A stretch of 14,594 nucleotides of DNA from Candidatus Poseidoniaceae archaeon. Its GTDB lineage: Archaea; Thermoplasmatota; Poseidoniia; Poseidoniales; Poseidoniaceae. A program made the translations under genes and the position numbers. Shown here piece by piece: positions 1 to 7,213 of this stretch. Location: assembly GCA_022424925.1 (NCBI GenBank), contig JAKMGM010000163.1, forward strand, positions 1 through 14,594, written 5' to 3'. Under the pieces are notes generated by a model. That model saw nothing but the letters and a program-made list of their open reading frames with translations. It was not told the origin of the DNA and did no database searches. Position 1 is the first letter of the stretch. Every line of letters begins with the position of its first letter.

Positions 1-210
1 CTCGTCAGAAATTTCTTCAACAAGTTCTGGGTTCTGTTTCACTTCGGCAGCATCAGGATTCGTCCATTGAATGGTTTCGTTCAGTTCGGCGGCTTCTATC
101 GAAATCGAATTCATCAGATTTTTGATACTGTGGAATTGCCCCCAATCTCGTTGTGCTGTGAAAGCATCAAGGGTTTCCATCGTCAGTGAAAGTGAATCTT
201 TCTCCGTCAT
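1..210 (-). CDS. MazG-like nucleotide pyrophosphohydrolase, partial
   Basis: This is the N-terminal 70 residues of a gene that runs off the left edge, so its C-terminus is missing. The visible part matches the MazG-like/dCTP pyrophosphatase family. It has RDWGQFHS and KNL near residues 21-31, then the metal-binding IEAAEL helix (E39 and E42) and an EEISD segment (E65, E66, D69). These correspond to the family's ExxE and ExxD magnesium ligands. Members hydrolyse non-canonical or excess (d)NTPs to the monophosphate and pyrophosphate in the cytoplasm. I chose the ATG at 210 because the N-terminal helix typical of the family starts there and an in-frame stop lies just upstream; a second ATG at 180 is possible. 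It follows the transketolase genes by 38 bp on the same strand and may be co-transcribed. The family call is good, but the exact substrate cannot be told. Confidence 0.8.
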   Translation of the reverse strand, partial: MTEKDSLSLTMETLDAFTAQRDWGQFHSIKNLMNSISIEAAELNETIQWTNPDAAEVKQNPELVEEISDE

Positions 211-248
211 GTCGTGCAGTCACAGAAGTCGCTTATGAACTTCATAGT

Positions 249-1187
249 TCACTTACGCGCTATTGCTTTCTTTGCCGCATCGACGATATAGCGAGCAGAC
301 AGATGCATTACTTCCAACATCTCATCTGCTTGTCCGGATTCTCCGAAGCGGTCTTGCACTCCCACCATTTCAAGTGGGGCGAATGTATTTTTGACCAGAT
401 GTTCAGCAACAGCACTCCCTAAACCGCCGATGACATTGTGATCTTCCGCAGTAACCAGCGCTCCACACGTATCAACGAGTTCATTGACGAGTTCAGTGTC
501 GAGCGGTTTGAGCGTATGCATGTCGATCACGGTTGCGTGTATTCCCTCTTGTTGCAAAAGTTCAGCAGCGTCGAGTGATTCAGAAACGAGTACGCCACAT
601 GCAAGAATGGCGACATCAGAACCTCGCTTGAGTGTAATTCCTTTACCAATTTGAATTGATTCTGGGTCGGTATCATCGTACAAGACGGGTGTTTTGTTTC
701 GTGCCGTTCGCATGTAGGACGGGGAATTGGTTTGAGCAAGACGCTTAGTAAGAATTCGTGTGCTCACGTCATCGCTTGGGTGCAGAACAGTGACGTTCGG
801 TAAGGTTCGGAACACTGCCAAATCCTCTATTGATTGCGCTGATGAGCCATCTGTACCGGTGTGAGTTCCGCCATGACTCCCGCAAAGGTGTACCGCTAAG
901 TTCGGACGCGCCACTCCGTTTCGCATCTGCTCAAATGCACGTTCAGTGAAAATTGCAAACGTACTCGCAAACGGTATGTATCCCGAAGCGGCTAACCCAG
1001 CACCGACCAGCAGCATGTTTTGTTCACCAATACCGCACGAAATTGTTCGGTTTGGGTGTGCCTTTCGAAAATGCAACGACTTTGTTGATTTTCCGAGGTC
1101 AGCCTCCAAAACAACCACCTTGGGATTCTCTGCAAGGTCGAGGAGTGCTTGTCCGTAACCGTCGCGGGTCGCTGCCATACGCGTCAT
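249..1187 (-). CDS. Transketolase, C-terminal subunit
   Basis: The 312-residue protein carries the pyrimidine-binding and C-terminal domains of transketolase, which in most bacteria and eukaryotes are fused to the TPP domain. The catalytic glutamate region CGIGEQN is at residues 51-57 (E55). It is followed by the GAGLAASGYIPFASTFA stretch and a histidine-rich CGSHGG segment that usually lines the active site. The C-terminal domain holds GVLVSE and TAEDHNVIGGLG motifs. With the N-terminal subunit it should transfer two-carbon ketol units between sugar phosphates, giving ribose-5-phosphate or erythrose-4-phosphate in the cytoplasm. Its ATG overlaps the upstream gene's stop by 4 bp and a GAGGTGG ribosome binding site lies 4 nt upstream, so translational coupling is likely. 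The related DXP synthase and pyruvate dehydrogenase E1-beta are less likely given the partner subunit. Confidence 0.92.
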   Translation of the reverse strand: MTRMAATRDGYGQALLDLAENPKVVVLEADLGKSTKSLHFRKAHPNRTISCGIGEQNMLLVGAGLAASGYIPFASTFAIFTERAFEQMRNGVARPNLAVHLCGSHGGTHTGTDGSSAQSIEDLAVFRTLPNVTVLHPSDDVSTRILTKRLAQTNSPSYMRTARNKTPVLYDDTDPESIQIGKGITLKRGSDVAILACGVLVSESLDAAELLQQEGIHATVIDMHTLKPLDTELVNELVDTCGALVTAEDHNVIGGLGSAVAEHLVKNTFAPLEMVGVQDRFGESGQADEMLEVMHLSARYIVDAAKKAIARK

Positions 1188-2017
1188 GCTACCACCTCAC
1201 CGAGTTCGACCATGGCTTGATGAAATTGTTCATCGTTCGGTGCAGCGCCGTGAAATGAAGGGTTATTCTCCATGTAAGACACGCCAGCCCCTTTAATCGT
1301 ATGCGCTATGAGTATTGATGGGCCGTTGCAGTTTTCTGGCGCCTCTAAGAAATCCAAGCCTTCCATGACTTGCTCCATATCATGACCGTCGATTTCTTTT
1401 ACATTCCATCCAAAGGATTTCCATTTTGCAGGAATGTCAAACATTCGCATCTGTTCTTCACAGAAATCATCGTTTTGAATACGGTTACGGTCGAGAATGA
1501 CCTTGAGGTTTCCAAGTTCATGGTGCGCTGCTGCCATTGCAGCTTCCCAGACGCTTCCTTCTTGCATTTCCCCATCACCGATCATCACAAATGCTCTGCG
1601 TTCGCTTCCATCAAGTCGTGCCGCAGCAGCACAACCCATTCCAAAAGAAAGTCCCATTCCTAATGACCCGGCTGAGAAATCTACACCCGGGCACCACTTC
1701 ATATCGACATGTCCCTGGCAGACTCCACCAAGTACTCTGTAGGACTTGAGGTCTTCATGGGCGATGAATCCCATTTCCGCAAGCACTGCATACATGCCGG
1801 GTGAAGCGTGTCCTTTCGAGAGTATGAATCGGTCACGGTCTTCCCAATCAGGTTGTTGAGGACGTACACGCATACGTGTGGCGTACAGCGCTGCAATGAG
1901 ATCGACCTCAGAAAGCGAGCCACCCGGGTGTCCTGCCTGTGCTCTGTGCACCATCTTGACAATTTCCACACGGCATTTTCGTGCGAGTTCTTCCAATTCT
2001 TCTGTAGTCTTCGACAT
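1184..2017 (-). CDS. Transketolase, N-terminal (TPP-binding) subunit
   Basis: The 277-residue protein is the thiamine-diphosphate-binding half of a split transketolase. It shows GHPGG at residues 29-33, FILSKGHASPGMYA at 64-77, the GSLGMGLSFGMG glycine-rich stretch near 118-128, and the TPP/Mg motif that starts with GDGEMQEG at 147-154 and ends with the asparagine in DRNRIQND near 176-183. It pairs with the adjacent C-terminal subunit to form the active enzyme of the non-oxidative pentose phosphate pathway. Many archaea lack the oxidative branch and use this enzyme to make pentoses and erythrose-4-phosphate. The ATG at 2017 puts the first helix where the family begins. The preceding 79 bp hold inverted repeats described separately. 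The gene overlaps its partner by 4 bp. Confidence 0.93.
   Translation of the reverse strand: MSKTTEELEELARKCRVEIVKMVHRAQAGHPGGSLSEVDLIAALYATRMRVRPQQPDWEDRDRFILSKGHASPGMYAVLAEMGFIAHEDLKSYRVLGGVCQGHVDMKWCPGVDFSAGSLGMGLSFGMGCAAAARLDGSERRAFVMIGDGEMQEGSVWEAAMAAAHHELGNLKVILDRNRIQNDDFCEEQMRMFDIPAKWKSFGWNVKEIDGHDMEQVMEGLDFLEAPENCNGPSILIAHTIKGAGVSYMENNPSFHGAAPNDEQFHQAMVELGEVVA
1192..1198 (-). promoter_or_regulatory. Ribosome binding site of transketolase C subunit
   Basis: On the minus strand this reads GAGGTGG and sits 4 nt before the ATG at 1187. It matches the archaeal anti-Shine-Dalgarno complement GGAGGTG at six positions. It lies inside the end of the N-subunit gene, so re-initiation on the same mRNA is expected. 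It also favours the ATG at 1187 over the in-frame ATG nine bases further on. Confidence 0.65.
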
Positions 2018-2060
2018 TGCGTCACGCTCTAGTGCAGTGCCTTGGCGGGAGACCTTTCAT

Positions 2061-2101
2061 GGTTTTCATCATATTCGGATGAAAACCCGTGCGGTTTCAT
2101 C
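2061..2101. repeat. Three-arm inverted repeat between OPT gene and transketolase operon
   Basis: Three related arms follow each other: GGTTTTCATC (2061-2070), GATGAAAACC (2078-2087) and GGTTTCATC (2093-2101). The first two form a perfect 10-bp stem with a 7-nt loop. The middle and third arms form a 9-bp stem with one bulged base and a 5-nt loop. The two hairpins share the middle arm and exclude each other. The third arm overlaps the stop codon of the OPT transporter gene, and the first arm ends 44 nt before the transketolase start. It could be a transcript end, a processing site or an operator. No T-run follows on the minus strand, so a simple intrinsic terminator is not well supported. Confidence 0.6.
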
Positions 2102-4145
2102 TCAAGTTCTTGAGTTTGAATGCATTGATGAGTTTTCTCACCGCGTTCTCGAGGATGAGAACCGTTTCAGTAAGAAGATGGCCACCTTTCGGTAACGCTC
2201 GAGTTGCAAGCCAAATGAACACCGCTACAAACCATCCAAAGAAGAGGAGTGATAATACATCATTCAGCGTAGTAATGCCGAACAAGATTTGCAGATTAAT
2301 ATCACGTACTTTCAGTACGGCAATCAGTACACCGAGCAGAGATTCTCCGGCAATGAATCCGGCACCAATCAGCACACCGCGATTTTCCACCTCTTTTGCG
2401 GCACGTTTCGCATCATCAGATGGCTCTTCTTTGAGTGAACCATCAATACGAATGTAAGCTGCGCTGAGTGCGAAATAGGAGATTATACCACCAACCATTA
2501 TGGGCACTGAAAGCGCAAGAGGAAGATAGATACCAATGGCGACGCTCATAACTGGCATTCGGAGTACTATCAAAACAACAGCGATGACCGCACCTAAGAG
2601 AACCATTTCGATGTTGAGATTTCCACCAAACGCACCTTGAACAATGGCACCAATAAGTTCGGCTTGGGGAGCGAACAATGCGTCTTCACATGTCGGATCG
2701 TCAGGGAGTGGGTTGCGTATACAAGCCGTGTTTGAAATTCGATAGGAATTGTGCAACAATTGCAGTGTTGGGCCGATGATAATGGCACCAGTGATGACGC
2801 CAATAATCTCAGCTGTCTGCTGCCTCCACGGCGTTGCGCCAACCATGTGGCCTGTCTTCAAATCCTGCATCACATCGCCAGCGATGGCTGCAGAAGAAGC
2901 AACGATTGCCGCAATAAGTAGAGTTGCGAGCATTAATTCTTCAGTCGCTAAACCGAGGAAGAAATCACCAACGACCCAAACCAACGCCACTGTAAACAAA
3001 AGTGTTGCAATGGTCATCCCCGAAACCGGTGAGTTTGAAGAACCGACCACACCAGCAATGTACCCTGCTACTGCAGCAAAGAAGAAGGCGACAACACCGA
3101 GGAAAAGGGCGCCAGCAATAGCGAGAACAAGTGAGCCTGTTGCCCACCAATAGTACAGGAAAGTGAGTGCTACCAGAACCCCACAGAACATCAAAACCTT
3201 ATCCAACGGCAGGTCAATTTCCGTCCTGAGTAGTTTTTCATTTGAACTTTCTTTCTTTTTTAGAGCCTTAGAAAGTCCCGTGAATATGGTTTTTCTCATC
3301 GACCACAGGGTGTATATTCCGCCAACCACCATCGCACCTACGCCGACATACCGTATCTGTGATGCCCACAGCAGGTCAAAACTTGTAACCAAATCCGGTG
3401 CAACAGGCCATCCGCGAATCAAGCCGTACATCGGCACGAGAACGAGAAATCCAATAACGCCACCTAGGAAGATAAACGATGCAATCCGTATACCAACGAT
3501 GTACCCTACAGAAAGTAGGGCAATTGAGAGGTCCATCCCTGAATACAGCCGTGTTCCGGCAAAATCCCAAGCCGCCTCAACTTTGTGATGCGTTACTTTG
3601 AATCCTTTCACCATGAGGCCATAAATGGCGCCGATTCCGAGAGCGTAAAGAATCGCTAAGGCACCTTCACCACCTTCTTCCCCGGCCACCAATACTTCCC
3701 TGCATGCCACTCCCTCGGGATATGGTAGTGCCTCTTCGACGATGAACAACCGTCGCAAAGCAATGGTGAACATCGTACCCAAGAGCCCACCCAGCAATGC
3801 AATAATCATGGTGTCAAGCCATTGAATGTCGTCCCAGATTCCGATAACGAGAAGTGCAGGAACAGTGAAAATGATTCCTGCCGCAAGCGATTCGCCTGCA
3901 CTTGCCATCGTCTGTACAGCGTTGTTCTCAAGAATAGATACGTCATTAAACAATGTTCGAAGAATAATCATCGACATCACTGCAGCAGGTATGCTGGCAG
4001 AAACTGTCATTCCGGCATACAGTCCGAGATAAGCGTTGGCAGCCGTCATGAGTATGCCGAGAACGATGCCAACGATGATAACACGTAGAGTAAGTTCTTT
4101 TGGGGACTCAGAGGCAGGGATGTAGGGCTCACCTGCAGCGCTCAT
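2097..4145 (-). CDS. OPT-family oligopeptide transporter
   Basis: This is a 682-residue, very hydrophobic integral membrane protein with about 15 predicted membrane segments. It belongs to the oligopeptide transporter (OPT) family. Family hallmarks seen are NAYLGLYAGMTVSASIPAA near residues 37-55, an ENNAVQTMASAGES segment at 73-86 and LPYPEGVACREVL at 140-152, the typical prokaryotic OPT signature. Characterised members import peptides, or metal-chelate complexes in the YSL branch, by proton symport. Peptide uptake fits the protein-degrading lifestyle inferred for marine Group II archaea, but the substrate is not readable from the sequence. I chose the ATG at 4145; a TTG two codons upstream is possible. 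It is transcribed divergently from the P-type ATPase and leads a colinear run with the transketolase genes, 79 bp away. Confidence 0.92.
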   Translation of the reverse strand: MSAAGEPYIPASESPKELTLRVIIVGIVLGILMTAANAYLGLYAGMTVSASIPAAVMSMIILRTLFNDVSILENNAVQTMASAGESLAAGIIFTVPALLVIGIWDDIQWLDTMIIALLGGLLGTMFTIALRRLFIVEEALPYPEGVACREVLVAGEEGGEGALAILYALGIGAIYGLMVKGFKVTHHKVEAAWDFAGTRLYSGMDLSIALLSVGYIVGIRIASFIFLGGVIGFLVLVPMYGLIRGWPVAPDLVTSFDLLWASQIRYVGVGAMVVGGIYTLWSMRKTIFTGLSKALKKKESSNEKLLRTEIDLPLDKVLMFCGVLVALTFLYYWWATGSLVLAIAGALFLGVVAFFFAAVAGYIAGVVGSSNSPVSGMTIATLLFTVALVWVVGDFFLGLATEELMLATLLIAAIVASSAAIAGDVMQDLKTGHMVGATPWRQQTAEIIGVITGAIIIGPTLQLLHNSYRISNTACIRNPLPDDPTCEDALFAPQAELIGAIVQGAFGGNLNIEMVLLGAVIAVVLIVLRMPVMSVAIGIYLPLALSVPIMVGGIISYFALSAAYIRIDGSLKEEPSDDAKRAAKEVENRGVLIGAGFIAGESLLGVLIAVLKVRDINLQILFGITTLNDVLSLLFFGWFVAVFIWLATRALPKGGHLLTETVLILENAVRKLINAFKLKNLR

Positions 4146-4267
4146 GAGCAACCCTAAGAGCGGCAGTTGTTCAATTCATCGCTTCTATGCAGGGGAATAC
4201 CACCACCATTATCATAAGTCCACCGCAGTACGAGAACTCACTTACGTCGTGTAAGTGGGGTGTTGAT
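4146..4267. promoter_or_regulatory. Divergent intergenic promoter region (OPT / P-type ATPase)
   Basis: These 122 bp separate two genes read outward and must hold both promoters. On the plus strand an AT-rich ATCATAAGT at 4211-4219 is a possible TATA element, about 50 nt before the ATPase ATG. On the minus strand TGCATAGAA (about 4187-4195) is a possible TATA element for the transporter. The plus-strand side also holds the hairpin at 4237-4259. The elements are assigned by position and base composition only. Confidence 0.4.
4237..4259 (+). promoter_or_regulatory. Hairpin overlapping the ribosome binding site of the P-type ATPase
   Basis: CACTTAC (4239-4245) and GTAAGTG (4251-4257) form a perfect 7-bp inverted repeat with a GTCGT loop. 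In RNA it extends to 9 bp through a U-G and a C-G pair (4238/4258 and 4237/4259). The 3' arm overlaps the GGGGTG ribosome binding site (4257-4262) ahead of the ATG at 4268. Folding could hide that site, or the DNA palindrome could bind a regulator near the transcription start. Confidence 0.5.
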
Positions 4268-7156
4268 ATGGAAAATTGGCATGACAAAGACGCTGAACTT
4301 GTTCTGCACAACCTCTCGACGAACGTTGACGGCCTCTCTGATGAAGAGGTGGTGAAACGGCGTGAACAATACGGACGAAACAAACTGAAAGAGCCAGAGA
4401 AGACATCTGCTCTTTTGCGATTTTTATCACAGTACAACGACCCTCTCAATTACCTGCTCATCGGAGCGGCGCTCCTCGCCTTGGCCATCAACCCCGACCA
4501 CCCAGGTGATGCAATTTTCATTTTTATTGTACTCACTGCCAACGCTACATTTGGCTATTGGCAAGAAGGTCAGGCAGAACAGGCCATGGATGCTTTGAAA
4601 CAGATGGCAGTCTCTACATGTGTGGTTGTACGGAACGGAGTGGAGTGGAATATCCCAACACCGGATTTAGTTCCCGGTGATATTGTCAAACTGGATGAGG
4701 GACTCAACGTACCTGCTGACATTCGAGTGATTGAATCGTACCAGTGTAAAATTGACGAATCTTCGCTTACAGGAGAGTCCAACAGCATTTTGAAATTCAC
4801 TGAACCAATTCCTGCATCGACACTCCTTGCAGACCGTAACAACATGGCCTTCATGGGTACATGTGTCTCGACAGGTAGGGCAGTCGGTATCGTTGTAGAG
4901 ACTGGAATGACAACCGAATTGGGTCGCATCGCAAGCAATATCGTCGATGCTGAAACGCCTAAAACACCGCTTGAAATGAAGCTCGAATCGCTCGGCCGTT
5001 TTTTGGGTTTCATTGCGCTTATTGTTGCGGTTCTGCTCGTGTCCATCGAATTGCTTTTCGCCTACGGTGCTGCAGATGAGAACCTTCGCGAGGTAGCCGT
5101 GGATCAGTTCATCATTGCTATAGCCATCTTCGTAGCAATTGTCCCGGAAGGTTTGCCTATTATTCTCGTGATAACGCTCGCTCTGGGAATGCGAAACATG
5201 GCGCGTCACAAGGCCATTATTCGACGCATGAAGGCTGTTGAAACACTCGGTTCAACCACTGTAATATGTTCGGATAAAACTGGGACGCTCACCAAGAACC
5301 AGATGACGGCTCGCCAATTCACTTCTACGTACGGCACATTCACTGTTTCGGGAGAAGGTTTCACACCCGAGGGTAGTCTTGCATTCAACGGCAATGAGGT
5401 GAACGATGAAGGGATGAAAGATCTGCAAAGTGATCTTGCTTTCCGCCTGACTGCGGCTTGTTTGTCGCTCTGCCACAACTCGCAAATTGCGAACATTGAC
5501 GGGCATTGGCAGGCAATCGGAGACCCTACCGATTCCGCATGCGCAGTTCTCGGATGGAAAATCAACGGCGATGTCCGTAAATTTTCTCAGCGTCACTCTC
5601 GTCTCCATGAATTCTTCTTCGATACGACTCGAAAGCGCATGTCAGTTATACACGAATACGAAGGTGAACGTTGGGTCTTTTCAAAGGGCGGCGCTGGTGG
5701 ATATCTCCCGATTACTGACTGGAAAATTGAAGACGGGAACATTGTTCCAATCCAACCCGAAGATATTGAGGCAGCTTCGAAGGCCAACAAAGAGATGGCC
5801 AAGAAAGCCATGCGGGTTCTCGCTTTGTGTGCCCGCCGCCTGGATGATGACGAAGACATCAATGATATCGACGTAGTAGAATCGAGTTTCATTTTCCTCG
5901 GACTTGTAGGTATCATGGACCCTCCTCGTTCCGAAGTCAAGGATGCAATCGCCAAGTGCCAACGCGCTGGGATCCGAGTCAAGATGATTACGGGAGACCA
6001 ACAATATACCGCTGAAGCAATCGGCCGCGAACTGGACATTACAGAAGGTGGTATGCCTCCGGTCAATGGCGGTGCTTTGATGGAAATGAGTGATGAGGCC
6101 GTTGCAGAAGCTGCTACCCAAGCCAGTATTTTTTCCCGGGTCACGCCAGAACAGAAAATGCGTATCGTTTCCGGATTGCAAGAGCGAGGTGAAATCGTTG
6201 CAATGACTGGTGACGGTGTTAACGATGCACCAGCGCTTTCTCGAGCCAATATTGGTATTGCAATGGGAATTGCTGGAACCGATGTTGCTAAGGACGCAGC
6301 CGATATGGTTCTCCAAGACGATAATTTCGCAAACATTGTTCATGCTGTCGAAGAAGGGCGTAAAATCTATCAAAACATACGTAACTTTGTTCGATACCAG
6401 GTCTCTACCAATGTGGCTGCAGTTGCGCTGATTGTCCTGTCAACATTGGTTTTACCTTGGGAATTACCTTTGACCGCCACACAAATTCTGGTCATCAACA
6501 TCCTCATGGACGGTCCACCTGCGGTAGCCTTAGGGGTCGAGAAGAAGCACGGCAATGTTATGTCGCGACCACCTCGACCGGTTAACGAAGGTTTACCAAA
6601 TTTCAGGGATGTCGCCCTCATCTTTTGGTTGGGTGCGATAATGGTCGCAGGTACCCTGACGGTGTTCTACCTTGCAGGCGGAGGTTTGGACCCAACTTCA
6701 TGCGACACCCTTCCTTTGACCGATGCTGACACGTTCAATGGATTTGATGTCCAAGCATGCTTGGCTGGTGACGCCTCAGCCATGGCGGATGCAGAATCCT
6801 ATGCTGACGAGAAGTTCGCCTATGCCCAAACAATGACCTTTTCGGTATTCATTCTCTACCAGTTGTTCAATGTCATCAATTGTCGTTCAAGTCGTGACAG
6901 TGTATTCAAACTAGGAATATTCTCGAACAAAGCGATTAACCTCGCCATACTGATTTCACTTGGTCTTCTTTTGTTCTTCGTGCAACTTTCCAACTTTTCG
7001 ATACCCATAATCGGCTTGGAAATTGGAGGGCTTCTCAGAACAGTGACGCTTGGCCGTGAGGATTGGTTCGTCATAGTATTGGTTGCTTCAACGGTTTTCA
7101 TTATCGAAGAATTCAGAAAGCTCATCGTGAACTCACAATTTTTTGCTGTTCAGTGA
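4268..7156 (+). CDS. P-type Ca2+/Mn2+-transporting ATPase (PMR1/SPCA-like)
   Basis: This 962-residue type II P-type ATPase has an N-terminal cation-ATPase domain (about 8-75), the actuator TGES at 168-171, PEGLP in M4 at 293-297, the phosphorylation motif DKTGT at 336-340 (D336), a nucleotide-binding KGGAG near 473, DPPR at 551-554 and the hinge TGDGVNDAP at 647-655. M6 reads NILMDGPPAVALGVE from 744, and M5 reads STNVAAVALIV without the acidic ligand of SERCA site I. This pattern is that of PMR1/SPCA pumps, which export one Ca2+ or Mn2+ per ATP. I chose the ATG at 4268 because the domain starts there and GGGGTG lies upstream; an ORF start at 4187 adds 27 unlikely residues. An unusually long Asp-rich outer loop (about 805-852, two Cys) lies between M7 and M8. 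A role in Na+ or H+ transport is less likely. Confidence 0.9.
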   Translation: MENWHDKDAELVLHNLSTNVDGLSDEEVVKRREQYGRNKLKEPEKTSALLRFLSQYNDPLNYLLIGAALLALAINPDHPGDAIFIFIVLTANATFGYWQEGQAEQAMDALKQMAVSTCVVVRNGVEWNIPTPDLVPGDIVKLDEGLNVPADIRVIESYQCKIDESSLTGESNSILKFTEPIPASTLLADRNNMAFMGTCVSTGRAVGIVVETGMTTELGRIASNIVDAETPKTPLEMKLESLGRFLGFIALIVAVLLVSIELLFAYGAADENLREVAVDQFIIAIAIFVAIVPEGLPIILVITLALGMRNMARHKAIIRRMKAVETLGSTTVICSDKTGTLTKNQMTARQFTSTYGTFTVSGEGFTPEGSLAFNGNEVNDEGMKDLQSDLAFRLTAACLSLCHNSQIANIDGHWQAIGDPTDSACAVLGWKINGDVRKFSQRHSRLHEFFFDTTRKRMSVIHEYEGERWVFSKGGAGGYLPITDWKIEDGNIVPIQPEDIEAASKANKEMAKKAMRVLALCARRLDDDEDINDIDVVESSFIFLGLVGIMDPPRSEVKDAIAKCQRAGIRVKMITGDQQYTAEAIGRELDITEGGMPPVNGGALMEMSDEAVAEAATQASIFSRVTPEQKMRIVSGLQERGEIVAMTGDGVNDAPALSRANIGIAMGIAGTDVAKDAADMVLQDDNFANIVHAVEEGRKIYQNIRNFVRYQVSTNVAAVALIVLSTLVLPWELPLTATQILVINILMDGPPAVALGVEKKHGNVMSRPPRPVNEGLPNFRDVALIFWLGAIMVAGTLTVFYLAGGGLDPTSCDTLPLTDADTFNGFDVQACLAGDASAMADAESYADEKFAYAQTMTFSVFILYQLFNVINCRSSRDSVFKLGIFSNKAINLAILISLGLLLFFVQLSNFSIPIIGLEIGGLLRTVTLGREDWFVIVLVASTVFIIEEFRKLIVNSQFFAVQ

Positions 7157-7213
7157 CACATCGACCCGTGGACTTAACCACATCTTGAAAACCATAAGTC
7201 GACAGGGTTAGTT
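7157..7213 (+). promoter_or_regulatory. Likely promoter region of mqnE-mqnA
   Basis: The 57 bp between the ATPase stop and the mqnE start contain GACTTA (7171-7176) and TAAGTC (7195-7200) as an inverted repeat with an 18-bp spacer. Between them lies the AT-rich CTTGAAAA (7184-7191). If that is the TATA element, transcription would begin at or near the ATG, giving a leaderless mRNA. No Shine-Dalgarno site is seen before the ATG, which fits that reading. The 8-mer CATAAGTC here (7193-7200) also occurs upstream of the ATPase gene (4213-4220). Confidence 0.35.

Noticed and set aside
4187..4267. N-terminal extension of the P-type ATPase from the ATG at 4187
   Set aside because: The extension covers the likely promoter and hairpin region. 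The ATG at 4268 has a ribosome binding site and fits the domain start.
5593..6336. 247-codon open frame on the minus strand
   Set aside because: It is antisense to the conserved P and N domains of the P-type ATPase. Its Ser/Ile-rich product is typical of a shadow frame.
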